From NCBI GenBank assembly GCA_028554755.1, contig JAPTOF010000010.1, positions 5,182,001 to 5,246,000 of the forward strand: a stretch of 64,000 nt of DNA, read 5' to 3'. Below the pieces are notes generated by a model. The model was not told the DNA's origin and searched no databases. It saw only the letters and a list, made by a program, of their open reading frames with translations. The first letter of the stretch is position 1. Each line of letters starts with the position of its first letter. The position numbers were made by a program, and so were the translations under genes. Origin of the DNA: Cordia subcordata. Taxonomy: Eukaryota; Streptophyta; Magnoliopsida; Boraginales; Cordiaceae. This document shows positions 57,814 through 64,000 of this stretch, in pieces.

Positions 57814-59952
57814 TCAGTTCCTATACACTTTGGGTCGAAGTGTTGGACTATTGGTATGAATAATTGATGCAGCAATTGAGAAAGCTTGCAAAGCTGATAG
57901 AACTGACTGAAAATGAACATAATACAAACCATCATGAATGTTTGTCATTTTCATGGTTGGTATACTTTGCTTTGAACCCTGCAAAAATAGAAATTAAGCC
58001 ATGATTATGTATATGCTTCACTGGGTAAACACACACAAATGCACGCATACCTGTAAAGAGTTCGTAAAACACAGGAAAAAACAAATAATTTGAAGTTCCA
58101 AAGGAATCAAGAGTAGAAATTTCATAGCCTAGGAAAAAGAAAGAGTAGAAATTGCAGGTTCAACTTTTTGTTTTTAGTGGAACTAACATGTGAAGAAAGC
58201 AAAGAAAAAGAACAGAGGGGAAGACAATTGACAAACCTGTACAAAGAGATCATATGTCTTGCACTCTCCAGAAATATCTGCTTGGGGTGACACATCTGTC
58301 CTGCTCGGTCGAGGATTGAGTAATGTTAGTGGGCACCCAATGTCCCAACCTCCACAGTCACAATGGCCACCAGAGCTCCACCTATCGGTGAGACTTGAAG
58401 GACCACCATTTCGAGTTCTTGGTCCTCCATGAAAACCTGCTGGAACCAGAATGTCCATGCTTGTAGAGCATTCACCACTTTCCCGGGCACAACTTTCAGA
58501 TGGCATTGATGTTTCCTCTGATGTACTTGCTTTCCTGATCCCAGAATTCTTGAGAAACTTCAAGCCCCATCCTCCAGTTTCTGCCTTCTTGCAGTTCCTA
58601 GAGAGATGGTCTTTCACAATTATGGCAGCCAACTCAAGATTTGGTAGGAAATCATTTTCTGTCAGTATGAGTCCGCCTGGATCAAAATTATCATGCAATT
58701 CTTCAGATGGCTCCCAGGAACTATTTTCAAGAATGGCACTCGTCCCTGAGAATTTAGAAGATGTTCTCTGCTTATGTGAATGACTAGTCCGGAATACATC
58801 TGCGACTTTCTTCGTTAAAGCTTTGTTCTTTCTAACAGTACGAGTTGAAGTTTGTGTTTCTCTCAGATAATTGTCACTTGAACCAAACAGAACAAATTGA
58901 GTTTCCATGATGTCGGAATTGTTTGGGCAAAGTGTAATTGAAGTCGACACTCTCATCTTACCAACAATATGTACATCATTTCCACGAATTTCATGTTCTA
59001 ATCTGCCACCAGCTCTTGAATAAAATATGTAAACATAATCCAAAATCTTATCATCTGGTGAATCAATCTTAAATAAGTTAGCTGCATACACCTCCCTCTG
59101 GTCATCTATGGAGAAAATATACTGTGGAAACCCATCCTTCCAAGTGCAGTGAAGCATTCCCTGACAAACAAAATTTGATGTAGCAGTAGAAGAGTGGTCT
59201 GAGAAGGTAGAATTTGTGCTTGACACGGAAACAAGCCTTTTGTGTACAGGCCTAGTCTCACATCCTTGAGCTCCAGTCACCATCTCTTTTGATACCTTAT
59301 GGGATGAACTGACAGTTGAGCCACCCGGAGAACACTCAAGATCGGAATATTCACGTTCTTTATCATCAGGTAAACTTGCTCTTCCAGTATCAACATAAGA
59401 ATCCAAGGCGCTAAATTGCTGAAGCAAAGGGCTACTTAAAATGTTCATCATACTCTTGCTGTCAGTGATTGAGCCAAGGATCGGATCTCCCATAGTGCTT
59501 ATCACAACAGCCTCAGTCCCAGCAGCTAAAGGATATTCAGAAGTTGTGCTACTATATATACTTCCATTGCTAATTTTTCTTGAACCCATATTATTAGATA
59601 AAATTCTCTTCTTTGATAACAAGTTGCTTGAGGTTGCTCTGAGTGCGCTAATGTGCATCACCTCGAGGCAACGACGGAGATATGCTTCATCCAGACTTAT
59701 TAGATGTTTTGGAATCTTGCCATCTAAACCATGAAACTGAAAGAGAACTTGCCAACTACAACTTTCACTAACTTTTCGTTTGGTCCGCAATTCTTTAATG
59801 TTTAGAATCAACACATCTGCTGGCTCAAATCTCGGTATCAAACTCTTGGATGAATTATGTTCTTCTGATGAGTCTACATTCTCACTCATCCCCTGAAATG
59901 GGTCTGCTTTGTTTTCACTATTTTTTTCCGTGTTGGCACTTCTGCTCCCCAT
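57814..59952 (-). CDS. DUF3527 domain protein (function unknown)
   Basis: Two coding exons, 59952-58237 and 57978-57814, join in frame (CAG/GGT) to give 626 residues. The start MGSRSANTEK is the first ATG; an in-frame TGA lies about 30 bases upstream of it. The N-terminal half is Ser-rich and polar, with FEPADVLILNIKELRTKRKV near residue 45. The DUF3527 region occupies the second half: MLHCTWKDGFPQYIFSIDDQ, then LDYVYIFYSRAGGRLEHEIR, a Cys/Gly signature GGHCDCGGWDIGCPLTLL, CKTYDLFVQ at the exon end, and MTNIHDGLYYVHFQS--SALQ in exon 2 (sequence MKMTNIHDG there), ending LRPKVYRN. Without exon 2 the frame runs into a short hydrophobic tail (VCQLSSPLFFFFAFF), which is intron translation. The plant family has no established role. 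A leader exon may lie near 61000-61080, where CAG/pyrimidine-rich sites occur. Confidence 0.9.
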
Positions 59953-61380
59953 CTTCCAGCTCAACAGAGAAACAGAACATCAAAGGCATTCAATGTCTTC
60001 TTTTTCCACCTTAAGATGTATAATCAAGCTTGAAATGATGGTCTGAGGAGCAACGACCAATTTATCATGTAACTGATCTTCAAAACAATCAGAAATAATC
60101 TAAAAACTCAACTGCATAAGCAGCAGAAGAACAAAAACTAATTTATTTCACTTAAACCAGTATTATATACATAAGCAAAGAGTTCTACCTAAACCTTTGA
60201 ATCCTTTATGACCCAGTAACCACAAAACTTGATCCAGTGAGTCAATATTTGTTTTTCTTCTTTTTCACAGTGACAAACGCTGCACATTGTAGTAATGAAG
60301 GGAGATTCAATTTCAAGATGTTTGGACAGCCTTGAAATGATCTTTTAACAGAAACAGAATTTCGAATGATAAATTTCAAGCTGATTTCTGCAATTAAATT
60401 GAACTATGGCACTGCTTCATATAATCTCCAAGTATAGAGTTACAAGTTTTAATAGAATTATCGGTTACTATCATTTTTATATTTACCAGGTACCAACTGT
60501 AACGCGCAAATTCAGCAACACATAACACACAGTTTTCCCACATCCCCCTTTCCACCTACACAGAGACACAAGCGAAAATACACAAGGACACAAATGGTCA
60601 TGTAGAGTTTAACAAAAGCACATAGCATATGAAGTATAAATGCACACCAAATCGATCAACAGCAATTAATACTGCACAAACTTCAACAAATTAAGCAAAA
60701 TATATGCCCATGTGATCCTATGCACTGAAAAGAAATAAAATAAGTTTCCAATCTATTCAAATACTGCAGATTCTGAACATTTATAAACAACATTGGGTAA
60801 AGATACAAACTTTATATGTAAAAACATTTTATATACCACAAATCATAACATAAATGAAATCATCAGCTTCGTCTCACCCCAAAGAACTAGTTCAAAACCA
60901 ACAAATCACCAGTTCTAAACAAAACTTTCATGAACACCTCTAAGTAAAGTTGCAAACTTTACAAGTAAAACACCTTAATACACACGCACTACATAAATAT
61001 ATATGAAATACCTCAGGAAGTTATTCAAAAATCAAATCTTTGCTGCTTTCCAACACCTCTTCTTCAAGAACAGCTGAAACCCAACAAAGAAAATATCTCA
61101 ACTGTGAATTTTAAGCAATACCCACAAAGCTAAAATGACTAAAACGAACAACATCAATTCAAAAAGGCCAGAAAATGTAGAAAATATGAAAAAAAAAAAG
61201 GGAGAAAGTGAAAAAATGGGGTTGGCAAAAGAAGACTTTTTTTACCAACTTGCACATGGGATAGGCAAGAAAATAACTGAAGTACTACTCTCTCTCTCTT
61301 AGCTCCCTCCACTACTTCAAGTACACATAAGAAAATGTAACTGTTCTGACCACAATCCACAACATAGAGTTACAAGATTC
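59953..61380 (-). promoter_or_regulatory. Presumed leader and promoter of the DUF3527 gene
   Basis: No coding sequence is seen. The region may hold a 5' UTR intron, but no unambiguous exon could be fixed. A CT-rich stretch (plus strand CTCTCTCTCTCTTAGCTCCC, about 61288-61307) is of the kind common in plant leaders. Confidence 0.35.
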
Positions 61381-64000
61381 TAGAGAGAGAAAAATCACTT
61401 CTTTTTTTTTAATTTTTTCTTATGTAAAGGCAATCTTATATAAGCACCTAACATATAAGCATTATTGGTCTTGCAAGTGGCGCAAGCCACGTTTGGGTTT
61501 TTGGGGAGGAAGAAAATTCGCGCCCACCACCTACAATCCATTTTCAAAGGTCCATTTTCGGGTCTTGCGTGGTGGATCCCACTTTTTGCCAAATTGTATT
61601 GTATTTTCATGGTGCCAAAAGGAATCCATAACCGTGTTTTCGACTTTTTGGCAAGAAAGGGATGGGGTTAGATTGAGAACTCATGTGACTTGTCCTGTGT
61701 CATAGGTTGCATATTATGTGTAGGGGACCTTATATAATAGCCAAGGTGTTTCTTCGTTTAAGTATTATATTTCTGTTGTTTATTTAATATTTTATAGTTG
61801 TTTATTTATTGATTATTTATTTATTATTTTATAACTATTTATTCACTATCCACTATATCATAACTATTTTTATTCACTATTTCATAACTATTTATTTATT
61901 GATTATTTGTTTATTATCCTACAATTATTTATTCAATAACTTTCATATATACATCAAATATTTGTTCATTATTTCACAACTATTTGTTCATTACTTTCTT
62001 ACACACATAGACATACACAAATATATCAAATATTTATTCACTACCTCCACAACTATTTGTCCACTAATTTTCATATATACATCAAATATTTATTCATTAT
62101 CTTACAACTATTTGTTCATTCAAATGTATACACACTCAAAGGTAAGACGGACTTTAATGGCGGATTAAGTTTGGAGCGTCCAAACACCACGTGAAGGTAT
62201 GATTACAATTGCAAAAACTAGAGGAAGAAATTGGTAGTTGTGACGTGACAAAATAATGTCGGAATATTCGTTGGAATAAGAAAGAAGACGATAGGCCTTA
62301 ATGGTGATTCGATACCTAGGAAGTTTATTGAACATGGCGCACATCGTTATAATTAGTAAAGAAAGGCAAATTTTATGATGGTCTTTATTCAACGCAAGAT
62401 AATCGATGGTATCATCGGTGAAGCAAAGAAGAAAGAGGTGAGAAAAGAGAAGAACAAAGAGAGAGAAAGAGTGTTGACAGTAAATGCATGTGTGTATTTT
62501 TTTTTTTTTAACAAATGAGGAAACACTTAGCGCCGCAGAACCACCTTGTGCAAGAGCAGCATCTAATTTGCCCTGAATAGGTGTAGAATTATAGACGGAT
62601 AGAGAAAATTTTGGGTTAGTCTAGAAGTATCTTGAACTTGGGTTTATTACTAATTTGTTATTATATTGAGTTCAATTAATTAATTTATGTTTTAAATAAA
62701 AGATATTGTTGAATAAAACATATCTTATTCTTATATAATTTACTTGTTTAGTTTTTTTTTTTTGATATATTGTATACTTCTTCTCAAAAAGATAGCACAT
62801 TAGTCTCATTTCTGTTATTTTTTCACTTGTTAATAAAACTATCCTGAAAACCATTATATAGATGTTAAGAAAACCATTATATAGAGGTTAAGTAACTAAT
62901 TGAAAAAAGAATGGTGGTTAAGTAGCTAAATATTCATAATGCAAGAGCATTGTAGACTAAGTTTATGAGTGCCATCTAAATTTACACTTATGTTTAGAGA
63001 TAATGTCCATGTGATACACGCTCGATAAGATGGGCAAAAAATGTAATAGAAGTGGCAAAGGAGATTATATACTAACTTTTTTTTTTTAATTTTAAAAGAG
63101 GTCAAAGACCAATTATAACAAGAATCTAACAGGAATTGATCACTGGATCACTCACGACATACCATTAGACCACTATTATAAGGGTCATTAGAAAAAGTTT
63201 TTGAAAAAAAAAAATTAAGTCGTTTATTTGAGGCAGTGTACATTTTACCCAACTTCATTAGTCAACAAGCATTTTTCTTTCTACAATCATAGTAAAATGT
63301 CTTTTAGTTCAACTAATTATTCTAAAAAAGTAATGGTAAAATACAAGTCTGTCTATTGCTAAATAAATTATGTATATTTTATCCTTGCGAGTTAAATATT
63401 TATTGATTAAACCAAAGCAATTCCAATTTGAAACGTAAAGTAAAAGGCAAAAATATTATGACAAATTAGAAAGATTACTTTAGACGTTTTTTATCCTCTA
63501 GAGATACCCTCCCTCTTTAGAATTTGCAATTGACTGCTTTATTTGTTTCCTTTTTCTTTGTCACTTATTTATCATGTCATGTATGCATGGTTACTTAATA
63601 TACTAATCGAATCAATATTCCCTTAATACGTTAACTAAACAAATATATAGAAAATAATATATAACAAACTCTATATATATGCTTGTACATATATTAAAGT
63701 TCACTATCCTAGTTCTTTGTTAAAAAATTCTTGTACCATTTGTTATTATTTGGTTGATCACACCAAGCCAACATAATATATTTAATTATATAACATAATA
63801 TATTTTTTTAGTCTTTATATTTATAAGTAAAAGTGAATGAAATGATCTGATTTGACAAAAAATTTAAGTAAATATCTAATGTTATTAATCTAAAGTAAAA
63901 TTTTTAATATTAATATTATTAATATTTTAATTATATCCATCACATGTATAATTTTATTCATATTTTATAAACTAATTTAAATATAAGTTATAATATTATT
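61381..64000. other. AT-rich intergenic DNA to the window end
   Basis: No gene was recognised. The frames at 61395-61705 on both strands lie in a GC-richer patch (GGGAGGAAGAAAATTCGCG) without protein motif. The last 1.5 kb is almost entirely A/T. Confidence 0.5.
61800..62135. repeat. Degenerate short tandem repeat, period about 25-60 bp
   Basis: Words TATTTATTCACTATTTCATA, ACAACTATTTGTTCATTA and CATATATACATCAAATATTT recur many times. The open frame across it (61809-62168) is only a translation of this repeat. Confidence 0.7.

Noticed and set aside
58183..58236. C-terminal tail VCQLSSPLFFFFAFFTC of the DUF3527 first-exon frame as a membrane anchor
   Set aside because: It is intron translation; the donor at 58236 splices to 57978, which restores the conserved DUF3527 end.
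61809..62168. 119-codon open frame rich in Ile/Tyr/Phe
   Set aside because: It is a translation of a degenerate short tandem repeat with no start context or motif.

Overview
The window is nuclear DNA of a flowering plant, most likely a core eudicot. The evidence is AT-rich intergenic DNA, genes with many GT-AG introns, plant-only proteins (PGR5, eIF(iso)4E, caleosin, DUF3527 and DUF716 families) and plant mobile elements (Helitrons, TTA-flanked MITEs, a tRNA-derived SINE, L1-type LINE remains, and LTR elements with an initiator-Met-tRNA primer site). I cannot name the species. Exon joins were worked out by hand from reading frame, GT/AG sites and family conservation, and they close in frame in every intact gene.

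Layout. 1-10.6 kb is a repeat bed with no intact gene: MITE-like elements, an RNase H relic, degenerate tandem repeats and two related Helitron blocks. 10.66-11.57 kb holds only the last four exons of a cyclopropane-fatty-acid-synthase-like gene. From 14.1 kb on come: a two-RRM glycine-rich hnRNP (minus, 14125-18866) with a 3.4 kb intron full of degenerate tandem repeats and a LINE relic; a plant-specific MGC-start acidic protein (plus, 20475-21793); a 96-residue protein ending in a CaaX-like box (minus, 23313-26132) whose intron carries a solo LTR; ARPC2B, a subunit of the ARP2/3 complex (plus, 27973-34108), whose first intron carries a miniature LTR retrotransposon; a DUF716 membrane protein (minus, 37494-38354); a dead LINE with a SINE inside it (39.1-41.1 kb); PGR5 (plus, 43163-45713); eIF(iso)4E (minus, 47118-51169); a frameshifted caleosin gene (plus, 52051-53695); a HAD class IIIB acid phosphatase/vegetative-storage-like protein (minus, 54040-55177); and a DUF3527 protein (minus, 57814-59952). 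The last 4 kb is AT-rich intergenic DNA.

The genes are ordinary independent plant units and do not form one pathway: RNA binding (hnRNP), translation initiation (eIF(iso)4E), actin nucleation (ARPC2B), photosynthetic cyclic electron flow (PGR5), lipid-droplet biology (caleosin relic) and secreted or vacuolar phosphatase. From memory, the order hnRNP, unknown, unknown, ARPC2B, caleosin, DUF3527 resembles Arabidopsis chromosome 2 around At2g33410 down to At2g33360, so part of the window is probably an ancient conserved block. This needs a search to confirm.

I found no clear sign of an undescribed system. The most interesting points are the intronic repeat array, the decayed caleosin gene with an intact seed-type promoter motif, a three-residue shortening in eIF(iso)4E, a changed metal-site residue in the phosphatase, the small CaaX protein, and Helitron-linked duplication of a splice junction at the truncated lipid gene.
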